A DNA stretch of 64,000 nt from Rhodobacteraceae bacterium M385 (GTDB taxonomy: Bacteria > Pseudomonadota > Alphaproteobacteria > Rhodobacterales > Rhodobacteraceae), in assembly GCA_025141835.1 (NCBI GenBank), contig CP081102.1, forward strand, positions 310,001 to 374,000. The letters are read 5' to 3'. The position numbers and the translations under genes are program-made. Below, one piece after another: positions 50,598 to 60,118 of the stretch. Each line of letters begins with the position of its first letter. The first letter of the stretch is position 1. Below the pieces are notes generated by a model. That model did no database searches. It had not been told where the DNA came from and worked only from the letters and a program-made list of their open reading frames with translations.

Positions 50598-52085
50598 TTA
50601 TTGCAGTGGAATACCGTTAGCGGTGATGGAGCCATTGGCCCCGAATTCCACCGTTGTCTCCAACGTATCAGGTGCCGCGCCGGGGCGAGCAAAGACATTG
50701 GCCGCCCCCCGAATGAACGCGCCCTGTTCGTTCGGCACCAAACCGCCCGCGATAAGCGCATCCAGAAGGGCGTTGCCGCCAGAAAGCTCCAGCTCGGCCG
50801 CGCCCACGGGCACGGGGATCATTTGGTTCGGTGCAAAGCTGAAATCCCCCGATCCGGTCAGGGATGCGCCCCCAACCGAAAGGCTCAACTCGTTCACGGT
50901 CACCGCACGCAATTCACCGGGAGGGCCGGTCATCTCTTCGGGGTTGATGTTCACGAGGTCCATGAACAATTGCACCTGCCCTGTGGTGTCCAGCAGAAGG
51001 CTCATCGGATCGCGGGGCAGGGCGCTGGCGGGATCAACCATGCTGAGCAGGCTCTCGCCGACCACAAAATCCTGGACGCCAAGGCGAATCCCCATGTCTT
51101 GCGGCGTGTCACCGGCGGCGAGGGGGAAGGACAGGGCCAATTCGCTGGACCCGACAGAAAGCTCTACCGGAACCGGGATGTCCGTCCCTTCAATGTAGGC
51201 GCTCGCCCCCGAAGCCGCGACATCGTAGGCCATCGCATTAGGAGAGATCGACACACCGATGCTGCCGCCGTCGTTGCTGTATGTGGCCGAAAAGCCATCG
51301 GCGTTTTCTTCAAACATCATCTCAAGGCTGAGAGGGCCATAGGTCGTTGTGCCGGAAAGCTCGAACCCTTCAGGCAGGGCGCTGTCGAATTGGTTCATAC
51401 TGGTCAACGATATTAGCGTGCCTTCGCTGCTGGATGTCATCGCGCCAATGTGCAAGCCGGTCTTGAAGCGACCCGATGCGTTCGATGGGGCAATATCCAA
51501 CTCCATCGACATACCGCCCGCTGTGGCCGCAGACGAAAATCGCATGGTTTCCGGGTCTGTACCGGTGATGCTGTAGGTGGAGGCAAGGTCCGAGATTATC
51601 ATCTCCAAATTGACCTCTGGCGGCTCTCCATCCCCGCCCCAAAGACGACCTTCGTGAAGGCTGATTTGATCGGCCGCATAGGTATAAACCCGCGCCCCGG
51701 CATCGCCTGAAATCTGGATATCAAGGTTCTCGTGGCGCACCAGAAGCTCGATATTGGCGGGGGGGTCGCCTTCATCAATCTCAAAGGTGAAGGTCAGCGT
51801 ATAAAGCTCGGATAGGGCGACAGATACGGTGCCGTCGGGGTTCTCGATCAGGTCAATTTGATCAATCACACCATTGGTCGAGACGTTCTCGTCGGCAAAT
51901 TGCGTGGTGACATTCGTCAGGGTCAGGCCTGTGCCCGTCTCAGAGACTTCGGCGCTCATGGTCTGACCGGTGGCTTCGGCTTGGGCTTGCCATTCAGCCC
52001 ACAGTTCTGCCGCAGAGGTATCTGCCAGCGCGGGCGAGGCGATAGCCAGTGCCAGCAGGGAAATCGTAGAAGAAAGTCGTTTCAT
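50598..52085 (-). CDS. DUF2125 protein, secreted
   Basis: The 495-residue protein has a signal peptide (about residues 1-21, ending PALA) and a long beta-rich mature part of the DUF2125 type, common in Rhodobacterales and Rhizobiales. Low complexity is absent; Cys is absent. The end (ANVFARPGAAPDTLETTVEF) is family-like. DUF2125 proteins are probably periplasmic or outer-membrane associated; some resemble lipid-transfer/AsmA-like folds, but I cannot show that here. It is a single gene, 116 bp upstream of pmbA on the same strand; a short stem (GCCCGAGG/CCCCGGGC) lies between. Confidence 0.82.
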   Translation of the reverse strand: MKRLSSTISLLALAIASPALADTSAAELWAEWQAQAEATGQTMSAEVSETGTGLTLTNVTTQFADENVSTNGVIDQIDLIENPDGTVSVALSELYTLTFTFEIDEGDPPANIELLVRHENLDIQISGDAGARVYTYAADQISLHEGRLWGGDGEPPEVNLEMIISDLASTYSITGTDPETMRFSSAATAGGMSMELDIAPSNASGRFKTGLHIGAMTSSSEGTLISLTSMNQFDSALPEGFELSGTTTYGPLSLEMMFEENADGFSATYSNDGGSIGVSISPNAMAYDVAASGASAYIEGTDIPVPVELSVGSSELALSFPLAAGDTPQDMGIRLGVQDFVVGESLLSMVDPASALPRDPMSLLLDTTGQVQLFMDLVNINPEEMTGPPGELRAVTVNELSLSVGGASLTGSGDFSFAPNQMIPVPVGAAELELSGGNALLDALIAGGLVPNEQGAFIRGAANVFARPGAAPDTLETTVEFGANGSITANGIPLQ

Positions 52086-52237
52086 CGGAGGGGTGCTCCA
52101 GCAAGCAGGGGTGTAAAACCCAGATGATCAAGGGACGCGTCCAGAGCGTCAAGTAAGGATCACCGTATATGGCTGGTCGCCGCCGATTGTGGGCGCTACG
52201 TTCCAAGCGAATGACAAAGACTAAGGGGAAATGGCTC

Positions 52238-52987
52238 ATGGCGCATGTGGTAGAAGGAAAAGTCGTGGCAATCACCGGGGCAAGCCGCGGCATTGGCGCA
52301 GCGGCGGCCCGCGAATTTGCGGCTTTGGGCGCGAAGGTGGTGCTGCTGGCCCGCTCGCGGGACGCGATCGCGGAATTGGCGGGCGAAATCGGCGAAAACG
52401 CCCTCGCCGTGCCCTGCGATGTCGCCCGTTATTGGGAGGTGGAGGCCGCCTTCAACGCCGCCGTGCAGACCTTCGGCTCCCTCGATGTGATCATCAACAA
52501 CGCGGGCGTGATCGAGCCTGTGGCCCGCATTGAGGATTCCGACCCTGATGCTTGGGGCCAGGTGATCGACATCAACCTCAAAGGCACCTTCAACGGGGTC
52601 CGCGCAGCGCTGCCACATATGGGCAAGGGCGGCACGATCTTGAACATATCTTCCGGGGCGGCGACCAATCCGCTTGAGGGCTGGTCCCATTATTGCGCCT
52701 CCAAGGCGGCGGCGCTGATGCTGACCCGGTCCGTGCACAAGGAGATGGGGGATAAGGGCATCCGCGCCTTGGGCCTGTCGCCCGGCACGGTCGCCACGCA
52801 AATGCAGGTGGAAATCAAAGCCACCGGTATGAACCCCGTTGCCGCATTGGAATGGTCCGATCACATCCCGCCGGAATGGCCCGCCAAAACCCTGGCCTGG
52901 ATGTGCACCGAGGCCGCTGATGGGTATCTTGGCGGCGACATATCCCTACGTGATGAAGGCATCCGCGCGGCTGTGGGCCTCTCGTGA
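52238..52987 (+). CDS. Short-chain dehydrogenase/reductase
   Basis: The 249-residue protein is a classical SDR: TGASRGIG (about residues 12-19), NNAG (about 87-90), catalytic Ser about 142 (ISSGAATNP) and YCASK (about 155-159). It is cytoplasmic and uses NAD(P)H; the carbonyl substrate is not evident. AAGGGG lies before the ATG at 52238, and two upstream in-frame ATGs are less likely. The GTG of the enoyl-CoA-hydratase-like gene overlaps its stop by four bases, so the two act in one pathway, possibly of acyl-CoA or aromatic acid degradation. Confidence 0.88.
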   Translation: MAHVVEGKVVAITGASRGIGAAAAREFAALGAKVVLLARSRDAIAELAGEIGENALAVPCDVARYWEVEAAFNAAVQTFGSLDVIINNAGVIEPVARIEDSDPDAWGQVIDINLKGTFNGVRAALPHMGKGGTILNISSGAATNPLEGWSHYCASKAAALMLTRSVHKEMGDKGIRALGLSPGTVATQMQVEIKATGMNPVAALEWSDHIPPEWPAKTLAWMCTEAADGYLGGDISLRDEGIRAAVGLS

Positions 52988-53595
52988 TCGACGTCTTGGA
53001 TGAGGGTGGCCTGCGTATTGTCACCCTCAATCGCCCCCATAAGGCCAATTCCCTGACCGCCGATATGCTGAGCGAACTAGTCCGCGTCTTTGCTGAAAGC
53101 CAAAGCGCCCACGCCCTGATCCTGACCGGCGCGGGCGACAAAGTGTTCTCCGCCGGTGCCGATCTGCAAGAGGCCCACGCAGGCCTCGCCACCTCTCCGC
53201 TCTGGGAACAGGCCTCCTCCGCGCTCGCCGCACTGCCCTGCCTGACCATTGCTGCGCTCAACGGCACGCTCGCGGGCGGCGCATTCGGCATGGCACTGGC
53301 CTGTGATATCCGCCTCAGCTCGCCCGCCGCTTCCTTCTTCTACCCTGTCGCCAAACTAGGTTTTCTGCCGCAACCCTCTGACCCGGCCCGCCTCACCGCC
53401 CTAATCGGACCGTCCCGTGCGAAACTCATCCTCCTCGCCTCGGAGAAACTTTCCGCCCAAGAAGCCCTCTCCTTCGGCCTGATCGACCGGATCTGCCCAC
53501 CCGAAACCCTCCTCCCTTCCGCTCGTGCTCTTTGTGCAACTTCCCTTGCAGGCGCCCCCGCAAACCTTCATGCCATCAAAACGATGATCCCCTAA
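52984..53595 (+). CDS. Enoyl-CoA hydratase/isomerase family protein (short)
   Basis: The 203-residue protein has the crotonase core: ALILTGAGDKVFSAGADLQE (about residues 40-60) and the second oxyanion motif LNGTLAGGAFGMALACD (about 90-107). It is shorter than the usual 255-260 residues and lacks most of the C-terminal helices that trimerise the family. In the CDIRLSSPAASFFYP part the usual catalytic Glu is not obvious, so activity may be altered. It starts with GTG overlapping the SDR stop (GTGA). A 3' element follows. Confidence 0.8.
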   Translation: MIDVLDEGGLRIVTLNRPHKANSLTADMLSELVRVFAESQSAHALILTGAGDKVFSAGADLQEAHAGLATSPLWEQASSALAALPCLTIAALNGTLAGGAFGMALACDIRLSSPAASFFYPVAKLGFLPQPSDPARLTALIGPSRAKLILLASEKLSAQEALSFGLIDRICPPETLLPSARALCATSLAGAPANLHAIKTMIP

Positions 53596-53604
53596 GCGCC
53601 CCCC

Positions 53605-53683
53605 TCCCCCATTCACCTTGGCCATACACCTCCGGGGGGAGGCGGCTTTTCCCCGGAAAAGACGTCAGGGGGGCTGGCCCCCC
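53605..53683 (+). repeat. 3'-end CTTGGCCATACACCTCCGGGG element with stem-loops, copy 5
   Basis: About ten bases after the stop at 53595 lies CATTCACCTTGGCCATACAC followed by CTCCGGGGGG, the palindrome TTTTCCCCGGAAAA (53647-53660) and the stem GGGGGGC/GCCCCCC (53668-53683). It is in sense orientation to the upstream gene, as in copies 1 and 3. Confidence 0.55.
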
Positions 53684-53698
53684 AATAGGACCTAACCC

Positions 53699-54868
53699 AT
53701 GCCCGACATGCCCCTTGATGCCCTTGTCATCGGCTCCGGCCCCGCTGGCCTTATGGCGGCTGAAACCCTGGTGAAAGCGGGCCGTAAGGTCACGATCATC
53801 GAGGCAAAACCCTCGGCCGGGCGCAAATTTCTGATGGCAGGCAAATCCGGCCTCAATCTCACCAAGGATGAGCCGTTTGATGCCTTCATTCGTGCCTATG
53901 GGGCGGCAGCCGATTGGCTCTACCCCATGGTGTCGCAATTGGACCCGGTGGAGGTCATGGCCTTCGCCGAGGACCTTGGCCAACCCGTCTTTACTGGCAC
54001 CACGGGGCGGGTGTTTCCCAAAGCCATGAAGGCCTCGCCCCTGCTGCGCGCTTGGTTGCAACGGCTGGACGCGCAGATGTTTCTGCGCTGGCGCTGGACC
54101 GGGTTTGACGGTGACGCGCTGGCCTTCGACACGCCGGATGGCCCGCAAACACTCTCGCCCAAGGTCACCGTCCTTGCCCTTGGCGGTGCCAGCTGGTCGC
54201 GGTTGGGTTCCGACGGTGCCTGGGCCGATATCTTGGCCGCGAAGGGTGTAAGTCTTGCGCCGTTCAAGCCCGCCAATATGGGCCTTTGCGTTACGTGGTC
54301 TGATCATATGACAGCGCATCTGGGCACGCCCCTGAAGAATATCGCCCTGCATGCTGGCGACATGCGCCAACGGGGGGAGGCTGTGATTTCCCACCGTGGC
54401 CTGGAAGGTGGCGGCATCTACGCCATTTCATCCGCCGTGCGAGACGGAGCCGAATTGACCTTTGACCTTTTGCCCGACCGCCCCGTCGAAGGCCTTATCT
54501 CTCGCCTCAAGAAACGCCCGAAGAAGCAGACCCTAACGAAAGCCCTCACCGGGTTGGGGCTCGATCCTCTCAAGCGCGCTTTGCTGCAAGAATTTGCGCG
54601 TCCTTTGCCCGATGATCCTGCGGCCCTAGCGGCACTGATCAAGGCGCTGCCCGTCAAGCATGACGGCCCGCGCCCGATGGACGAGGCGATTTCAACCGCC
54701 GGCGGTGTCCCGCAATCCGCGCTCACCAAGGGGCTGATGCTCGAAGCCATCCCCGGCATGTTCGTGGCCGGAGAGATGTTGGATTGGGAAGCGCCCACAG
54801 GCGGCTACTTGATTAACGGCTGTTTCGCCACGGGCCGATGGGCCGGATTGCACGCCGCGATGTACTAA
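53699..54868 (+). CDS. FAD-binding oxidoreductase, HI0933/BaiN-like (TIGR03862 type)
   Basis: The 389-residue protein has an N-terminal FAD site (VIGSGPAGLMAAETL, about residues 9-23), the family block AGRKFLMAGKSGLNLTK (about 40-56), and the C-terminal FAD end EMLDWEAPTGGYLINGCFATG (here in two parts, about 360-382). It is related to HI0933-like flavoproteins and to bile-acid dehydratase BaiN; the substrate in this group is unknown. No cotranscribed partner is evident: it follows a 3' element and is followed by a palindromic repeat. Confidence 0.87.
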   Translation: MPDMPLDALVIGSGPAGLMAAETLVKAGRKVTIIEAKPSAGRKFLMAGKSGLNLTKDEPFDAFIRAYGAAADWLYPMVSQLDPVEVMAFAEDLGQPVFTGTTGRVFPKAMKASPLLRAWLQRLDAQMFLRWRWTGFDGDALAFDTPDGPQTLSPKVTVLALGGASWSRLGSDGAWADILAAKGVSLAPFKPANMGLCVTWSDHMTAHLGTPLKNIALHAGDMRQRGEAVISHRGLEGGGIYAISSAVRDGAELTFDLLPDRPVEGLISRLKKRPKKQTLTKALTGLGLDPLKRALLQEFARPLPDDPAALAALIKALPVKHDGPRPMDEAISTAGGVPQSALTKGLMLEAIPGMFVAGEMLDWEAPTGGYLINGCFATGRWAGLHAAMY

Positions 54869-54878
54869 CGGTGCACCC

Positions 54879-54905
54879 GTAGGGCGGGCTTAAGCCCGCC
54901 GCCCC
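54879..54905 (+). repeat. Palindromic extragenic repeat, GTAGGGCGGGC type, copy 2
   Basis: GTAGGGCGGGCTTAAGCCCG followed by CCGCCCC is a near-perfect palindrome, 10 bp past the flavoprotein stop and just before the end of the convergent holA gene. It matches the inverse of the copy at 18191-18216 at 24 of 26 positions by eye. Confidence 0.6.
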
Positions 54906-54924
54906 TTGCCGTGCGCGTTGCCCT

Positions 54925-55956
54925 CTAGCGCCTGCCGCGTCCCGGTAGCATCGCCAGACGGATCAACGTACGCTCCATCACCGCCATCTGCGGCGCGGTG
55001 CTGGCGGAGCGCAGGGTCAAATCCGTCTCGATTAACATCGACAGCGCCGCTTCCAGCGCGTCGCGACCCCAGCGGCCTGCTTGTCGTGCCATCCGGTCGC
55101 GGCGCGGGCCGAAGACAGGGGGCCTCATCGCTTGCAGGCCCGCAGCGGGGCCGTTGGGATGGGCGGCGGCCATGTGCAACGCCCGAAAGTGGCGCAACGC
55201 GGCAATGCAAAGCGACACCGGCGTTGTGCCCTGTTGTTTCAGGCGGACCAGAATGGGGCCAATCGCGCCGGTCTCTGCCTCGGCGGTCGCGTGGAGGATA
55301 TCGTCCAGCTCTGCCTCTTGGGTCAGGGGGGCCACGGCCTCGATATCGGCGGGCATCACGGGCGTCGCATCGCCGCGTTTATACAGCCCCAGCTTGTCGA
55401 TCATCTGGCGGAAATCGCCGGGCCCGATAGATCGCGCCAGCGCCTCTAGGTCCGTCATCGCCTCTCGGTCCGTGTCGGTGATCTCGGCAGCTTTGAGCAT
55501 ATCTTCAATCTCGGCGCGTCCCGGCGGGTCATCGTAGATTGCGGCGGCATAGGCGAGTTTGTTGCCCTCAAACACTTTGCGTAGGGCGGATTTTGCGGTC
55601 AGCCGCCCGGCGGTGGCGATGATTTGCGCGTCACCTTGCTGCCATTCCTCAAACGCGGTGGTGAAGACTTTGGCCAGACCATCCGTTGCGCCTTCGACCA
55701 AGACCGCACGGGGACCGGGAAAGAAGCCCACTGCCTTCACCGCATCCAGTAGTCCCGCACTGTCCGAGCGCAGGTCAGCCCCGGTCATCCGCGTCAGGCG
55801 CATTTCCTCTTCCGCGGATTCACCCAGAAGGGCGGCCATGAGATCCTGCCGTTTCAAGGCGACCCGCATGGCGTCATCGCCAAAGATCAAACACCCCGCC
55901 GCCGAGGTGTCGGGGCGTTTGAAGTAGGTGTTGGCGTCACGGGTGGACAGTTTCAT
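54925..55956 (-). CDS. holA: DNA polymerase III delta subunit HolA
   Basis: HolA opens the beta clamp in the clamp loader. The 343-residue protein shows the alphaproteobacterial HolA pattern: LIFGDDAMRVALKRQDLMAAL (in two parts, about residues 24-44), the AVKAVGFFPGPRAVLVEGATDG block (about 75-95), SALRKVFEGNKLAYAAAIYDDP (about 135-155) and a helical C-terminal domain (about 220-343). It lies after lptE with 7 bp between. The order leuS-lptE-holA is the standard one in alphaproteobacteria. Confidence 0.92.
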   Translation of the reverse strand: MKLSTRDANTYFKRPDTSAAGCLIFGDDAMRVALKRQDLMAALLGESAEEEMRLTRMTGADLRSDSAGLLDAVKAVGFFPGPRAVLVEGATDGLAKVFTTAFEEWQQGDAQIIATAGRLTAKSALRKVFEGNKLAYAAAIYDDPPGRAEIEDMLKAAEITDTDREAMTDLEALARSIGPGDFRQMIDKLGLYKRGDATPVMPADIEAVAPLTQEAELDDILHATAEAETGAIGPILVRLKQQGTTPVSLCIAALRHFRALHMAAAHPNGPAAGLQAMRPPVFGPRRDRMARQAGRWGRDALEAALSMLIETDLTLRSASTAPQMAVMERTLIRLAMLPGRGRR

Positions 55957-55963
55957 GGGGCGG

Positions 55964-56449
55964 TCATGACCACGATTGCGCGGAGGCGATCAGGCGGGTG
56001 ATTAATTGATCCGCTAATGCGACGGCCAGCCTGTCTTCCGCATCGCGACGCGCAGATTCCGTGGCAACCGGTGATGGCGTTGTCGCGTAGGAGGTGAAGG
56101 TTGCCACTTCCCCGGATTGCACAACGCGCCCGCTGGCGGCATCGCGCACGGTAAATGACAAGGTGCCGCTTAGGTTGATGCGGTTGATGACTTCATCTTC
56201 GTCAATCGCCAGACCCCGAGTAGAGCGTTCGATGGCATAATCCAGCGTGTAGCGTGTGCCGGTGCCCAGACGATCTTCCAACCGGGCCACGAGCCCGAAT
56301 TCAAGGCGACTATCTGGTTCGGCCACCCGGATCCGGTTTCGGATCACCTCGCCCGAGCCGCCCGGCCCGTAGACAGGTTGGAAGTTGCACGCGGCCATTG
56401 GCAGCGCAGCAAGAGACAGCAAAAGGGTTCGGCGGTTAAATAACGACAT
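55964..56449 (-). CDS. lptE: LPS-assembly lipoprotein LptE
   Basis: LptE plugs the LptD barrel that inserts LPS in the outer membrane. The 161-residue protein has a lipoprotein signal with a Cys21 lipobox (ALPMAACNF), followed by the family start FQPVYGPGG and the two-layer alpha/beta LptE fold ([12 protein letters not shown], then [11 protein letters not shown] and [14 protein letters not shown]). Its start overlaps the end of leuS by 14 bp, giving close coupling. Confidence 0.9.
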   Translation of the reverse strand: MSLFNRRTLLLSLAALPMAACNFQPVYGPGGSGEVIRNRIRVAEPDSRLEFGLVARLEDRLGTGTRYTLDYAIERSTRGLAIDEDEVINRINLSGTLSFTVRDAASGRVVQSGEVATFTSYATTPSPVATESARRDAEDRLAVALADQLITRLIASAQSWS

Positions 56450-59015
56450 TCACGATCCGTCCGGGGACAACGATCAGCTTTTTCGGCGCGGCCCCATCAA
56501 GCGCCTTAACCACAGCGTCGTCTGCAAGCGCGATCTTTTCAACCTCTTCCTTGCTGGCATCTTTGGCGACAGTGATCTCGGACTTGCGTTTTCCGTTGAT
56601 CTGAATGGGCAAGGTTACGGTGGATTCCACCAACATTGCCTCGTCGGCCTTGGGCCAAGGGGCGTTGGCGATCAGCCCTTCGCCGCCTTGTTGCGCCCAG
56701 ATGTCTTCCGACAGATGCGGGGTCATGGGGGCCATCAGTTGCGCCAAAACCATAACGGCTTCGCGCTGCGCACTATGGGACGCCTTGGACTTGGAGAGCG
56801 TGTTGGTGAAGGCATAGAGTTTCGCAATCGCGGCGTTGAAGCCAAAGCTATCAACCCCGTTCGATACATCACGAATCGCTTTGTGCATTTCACGCAGCAG
56901 TTCTGTGTCGGCCGCCTCATCCATCTGGTCAGATGTCTTCGCAGCTTCCTGAATGCGGGTGGACAGGGCATAGACGCGGCCCAAATGCTTGTAGGCCGCT
57001 TCCGCACCCGAGGCTGTCCATTCCACGTCCCGTTCGGGAGGGCTGTCGGACAGGACAAACCAACGAGCCGTGTCGGCGCCGTATTGTTTGATGATCTCAA
57101 CCGGATCGACGACGTTGTTTTTCGACTTCGACATTTTGGCCGAAGGGATGATGTCCACCCTGGTGCCGTCTTCCAGGAAACCGCCGCCATCGCGCAGGTC
57201 CACGGTTTCGGGGTAGTGATAAACGGGGCGGCCATCGGCGCCTTCGGTCTTGTAAATCGCGTGGGTCACCATGCCTTGGGTAAACAGCGCATCAAACGGC
57301 TCGATCGCTTTGGCAGGCAGGTGGCCTGTGGCGTGCATCGCGCGGGCGAAGAAACGGGAATAGAGCAGGTGCAGGATCGCGTGCTCAATCCCGCCGATGT
57401 ATTGATCGACGTTCATCCAATACGCGGCTTCCTCCGCTGATGTGGGCGTATCGGCACGGGGCGCGGTGAAGCGGGCGAAGTACCAGCTGGAATCGACGAA
57501 AGTATCCATCGTGTCGGTTTCGCGCAGGGCAGGTGCGCCACAGGACGGACAAGGCGTGTTGCGCCATGTGGGGTGACGGTCCAGCGGGTTGCCGGGAACG
57601 TCGAAAGACACGTCGTAGGGCAGTTCGACCGGCAGGTTCTCTTTCTTCTCGGGGACCACGCCGCAGGCGTCGCAATGGACCACGGGAATCGGGCAGCCCC
57701 AATAGCGCTGCCGTGACAGGCCCCAATCGCGCAGACGGAACTTGGTGACGCCCTGGCCCACGCCTTTTTCCTCGCAGAATGTCACCGCAGCGTCGATGGC
57801 GTCGTTGCCGGTTTGCACCTCATCGCCCGCGAAGCCCGCGATGTAGCGCACCGGGTCGGGCTTGGGTGGCACGTAAGCCGCGCCGCCATCCTCGGGGCGC
57901 ATGTGGCCTTCATCGTCCACCGGCACAAAGGTCGAGACGACGGGCAGGTCGTACTTCCGGGCGAACTCCAGATCGCGTTCATCATGGGCCGGGCAGCCGA
58001 AAATCGCGCCGGTGCCGTAGTCCATCAGGATGAAGTTGGCGATGTAGACGGGCAATTCCGCCGCCGTATCGAAGGGGTGGCGCACTTTCAGGCCGGTATC
58101 GAAGCCGCGTTTCTCGGCTGTTTCCAGCTCGGCCGCGGTGGTGCCGCCTTTGCGGCAGTCATCGCAGAAGGCTTTGATCTCGGGGTTGTCGGCTTCCAGC
58201 TGCTTGGCGATGGGATGATCGGGCGAGATCCCCACGAAGCTGGCCCCCAACAGGGTATCGGGGCGGGTTGTGTAAACCTCGACCCGGTCATGGCCGCCCA
58301 CAGGGTCCACCAGACCAAATGCAAACTGAAGCCCGCGCGATTTGCCAATCCAGTTGGCTTGCATCAGCTTCACCTTTGCAGGCCAGTCGTCCAACCCGTC
58401 CAGCGCTTCCAACAATTCATCGGAGTAATCGCTGATCTTGAAGAACCACTGGGTCAGCTCTTTCCGCTCGACCTCTGCGCCGGAACGCCAGCCCTTGCCG
58501 TCTTCGACCTGCTCGTTCGCCAGAACCGTCATATCGACCGGGTCCCAGTTCACGACGGCGTTCTTGCGTTCAATCAACCCGGCATCGAGGAAATCCAGAA
58601 ACAGCGCCTGCTGCTGGCCGTAGTATTCCGCGTCGCAGGTGGCGAACATGCGCGACCAGTCGATGCCAAAGCCAAGGGGCTTCATCTGCTCGACCATCGT
58701 TTCAATATTGGCGTAGGTCCAATCCGAGGGGTGACCGCCATTGGCCATTGCGGCGTTTTCCGCGGGCATCCCGAAAGCGTCAAACCCCATGGGATGCAGT
58801 ACGTTGTGGCCCATCGCCTTCTTAAACCGCGCGATCACGTCGCCCATTGTGTAGTTGCGCACATGGCCGATGTGGATGCGCCCCGAAGGGTAGGGGAACA
58901 TCTCTAGCACGTAATACTTGGGGCGGTCGCCCTCCATCGTGGCGGTGAATGTCCCGGCTTTGTCCCAGGCTTCTTGCCACTTCTTCTCAATCTCGGAGGG
59001 GTCGTAACGGGACAT
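56436..59015 (-). CDS. leuS: Leucyl-tRNA synthetase
   Basis: LeuRS charges tRNA-Leu. The 859-residue length is standard. The HIGH motif reads [15 protein letters not shown] (about residues 41-55), the editing domain CP1 spans about 225-420, and the KMSKS motif is AKMSKSKNN (about 625). The C-terminal anticodon-binding and C-terminal domains are complete. A CxxC pair (HCDACG and PCPSCG, about 445-495) marks the zinc insert. leuS is the first gene of leuS-lptE-holA on the minus strand. Confidence 0.98.
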   Translation of the reverse strand: MSRYDPSEIEKKWQEAWDKAGTFTATMEGDRPKYYVLEMFPYPSGRIHIGHVRNYTMGDVIARFKKAMGHNVLHPMGFDAFGMPAENAAMANGGHPSDWTYANIETMVEQMKPLGFGIDWSRMFATCDAEYYGQQQALFLDFLDAGLIERKNAVVNWDPVDMTVLANEQVEDGKGWRSGAEVERKELTQWFFKISDYSDELLEALDGLDDWPAKVKLMQANWIGKSRGLQFAFGLVDPVGGHDRVEVYTTRPDTLLGASFVGISPDHPIAKQLEADNPEIKAFCDDCRKGGTTAAELETAEKRGFDTGLKVRHPFDTAAELPVYIANFILMDYGTGAIFGCPAHDERDLEFARKYDLPVVSTFVPVDDEGHMRPEDGGAAYVPPKPDPVRYIAGFAGDEVQTGNDAIDAAVTFCEEKGVGQGVTKFRLRDWGLSRQRYWGCPIPVVHCDACGVVPEKKENLPVELPYDVSFDVPGNPLDRHPTWRNTPCPSCGAPALRETDTMDTFVDSSWYFARFTAPRADTPTSAEEAAYWMNVDQYIGGIEHAILHLLYSRFFARAMHATGHLPAKAIEPFDALFTQGMVTHAIYKTEGADGRPVYHYPETVDLRDGGGFLEDGTRVDIIPSAKMSKSKNNVVDPVEIIKQYGADTARWFVLSDSPPERDVEWTASGAEAAYKHLGRVYALSTRIQEAAKTSDQMDEAADTELLREMHKAIRDVSNGVDSFGFNAAIAKLYAFTNTLSKSKASHSAQREAVMVLAQLMAPMTPHLSEDIWAQQGGEGLIANAPWPKADEAMLVESTVTLPIQINGKRKSEITVAKDASKEEVEKIALADDAVVKALDGAAPKKLIVVPGRIVNVVI

Positions 59016-59043
59016 CGGGGTATTCCTTGAGGCATGTAGACAT

Positions 59044-59086
59044 AAAAACGCCGGGCCCCCTTATGAACAGGAACGGCCCGGCGTTG
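59044..59086 (-). terminator. Intrinsic terminator of the DUF3576 gene
   Basis: On the minus strand AACGCCGGGCC pairs with GGCCCGGCGTT, followed by TTT. It lies 27 bp after the stop at 59113 and separates that gene from leuS, which must then have its own promoter. Confidence 0.85.
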
Positions 59087-59112
59087 TGTTTAGAAAGCTA
59101 ACGCGCTGGGGT

Positions 59113-59595
59113 CTAGAGGTTGCCGTCGGCAACGCGCAGCTGACGGGCGCGTGTGAGAATCGCATCTTCGACCTGACGCGCGGTCTCTCGGCTAACGGCA
59201 GAGCCGCCGCGCCCTTGCAGCGCAACCCGCAACGACCGGGCCTCTAGCGCAGGGTCGCTGACATAGACCGTCGCGCGGTAGGCGCGGTTGCCGCCGGGCG
59301 GTGTGGCGTAATCGAACACAAGGATGCCGGTGAACGGGTCAGCGGCTTCCAACGGCATGAAGTCGAGAATCTCTAGCGAGGCGCGCCAAAGGTAGCGGTT
59401 CACTTCCACCGTCACCGAAGGGTCATCGCTGTTACCGAAGAGATCCCAGATCGTTTCACGTTCCGCATCTACAAGGAAACCTTGCTGCGAAAGCCGTTCA
59501 TTGGCGACCTCGGTGTCGTTGGCATAGTCGCCACAGGCGGTAAGCGCCCCGATGATCAAGGCTGCGCCCAGATAGTTTGCAAGTCGTTTCAACAT
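59113..59595 (-). CDS. DUF3576 lipoprotein
   Basis: The 160-residue protein starts at ATG 59595 with a lipoprotein signal (about residues 1-20, lipobox LTAC) and a mature DUF3576 domain (about 40-155): TIWDLFGNSDDPSVTVEVNR, split here, then RASLEILDFMPLEAADPF and YRATVYVSDPALEARSLRVALQG. It is an inner- or outer-membrane lipoprotein of unknown function and is commonly next to leuS in Rhodobacterales. A longer frame reaching 59892 adds 99 unlikely residues. A strong terminator follows. Confidence 0.85.
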   Translation of the reverse strand: MLKRLANYLGAALIIGALTACGDYANDTEVANERLSQQGFLVDAERETIWDLFGNSDDPSVTVEVNRYLWRASLEILDFMPLEAADPFTGILVFDYATPPGGNRAYRATVYVSDPALEARSLRVALQGRGGSAVSRETARQVEDAILTRARQLRVADGNL

Positions 59596-60118
59596 CTTCA
59601 CTGGTCCCGCCCAATTGTTGAGGCAACTTTTATAGAACGACCTTCCTTGCGGCAAGGGGCGGTCTTGTTTGGGCGTGGGAACCATCCTTGGCGGGCTGCG
59701 CCACGCACTATCTATATACACACTTATATACACACCTTTTTTCGTGCGTCGTTCGTGCGCCCGGCAAATGGCCCGAAAGCCCCCACGATTCGGGAAAATG
59801 CTGCGGTCAAACCCTCGCGGCGACTCAGGCGGCAAGGGGGCGGCGGTGTCGGGAAAGGGCAATCCGTCGGCAGTATTCTGCGCAAGGTCCACCGCGCGGC
59901 ACGGGGCCTAAGTCCCAACGGTGTATGATTTATTGGGTTCAGGTGGTTTTACTGGCCGAAATCGACTGTGACATGTCTGCACCACGCGAAAGCGAACCTT
60001 TCGGGCGGCTTTGGGCCATTGTTGCAATCATGGGGGTGAAAGGCGAAACACCATGCATACCCAATTCGGGCGTTCCGCTTTGGGGTTAAGTTTTTCAAGT
60101 GAACACAAGGGAAAAACC
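59596..60118. other. 523-bp intergenic region between the DUF3576 gene and the porin
   Basis: This divergent promoter region contains no convincing gene. It has an AT-rich tandem repeat at 59713-59735 and must hold the porin promoter and leader on the right. Open frames across it have no ribosome site or family character. Confidence 0.55.
59713..59735. repeat. Tandem TATATACACAC repeat
   Basis: TATATACACAC occurs twice with one base between (59713-59723 and 59725-59735), a 12-bp period followed by CTTTTTT. It stands out in a GC-rich window and lies 120 bp upstream of the DUF3576 start. It may be an operator or promoter element. Confidence 0.45.

Noticed and set aside
57813..58907. 364-residue plus-strand frame over leuS
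   Set aside because: It is antisense to a complete leucyl-tRNA synthetase.
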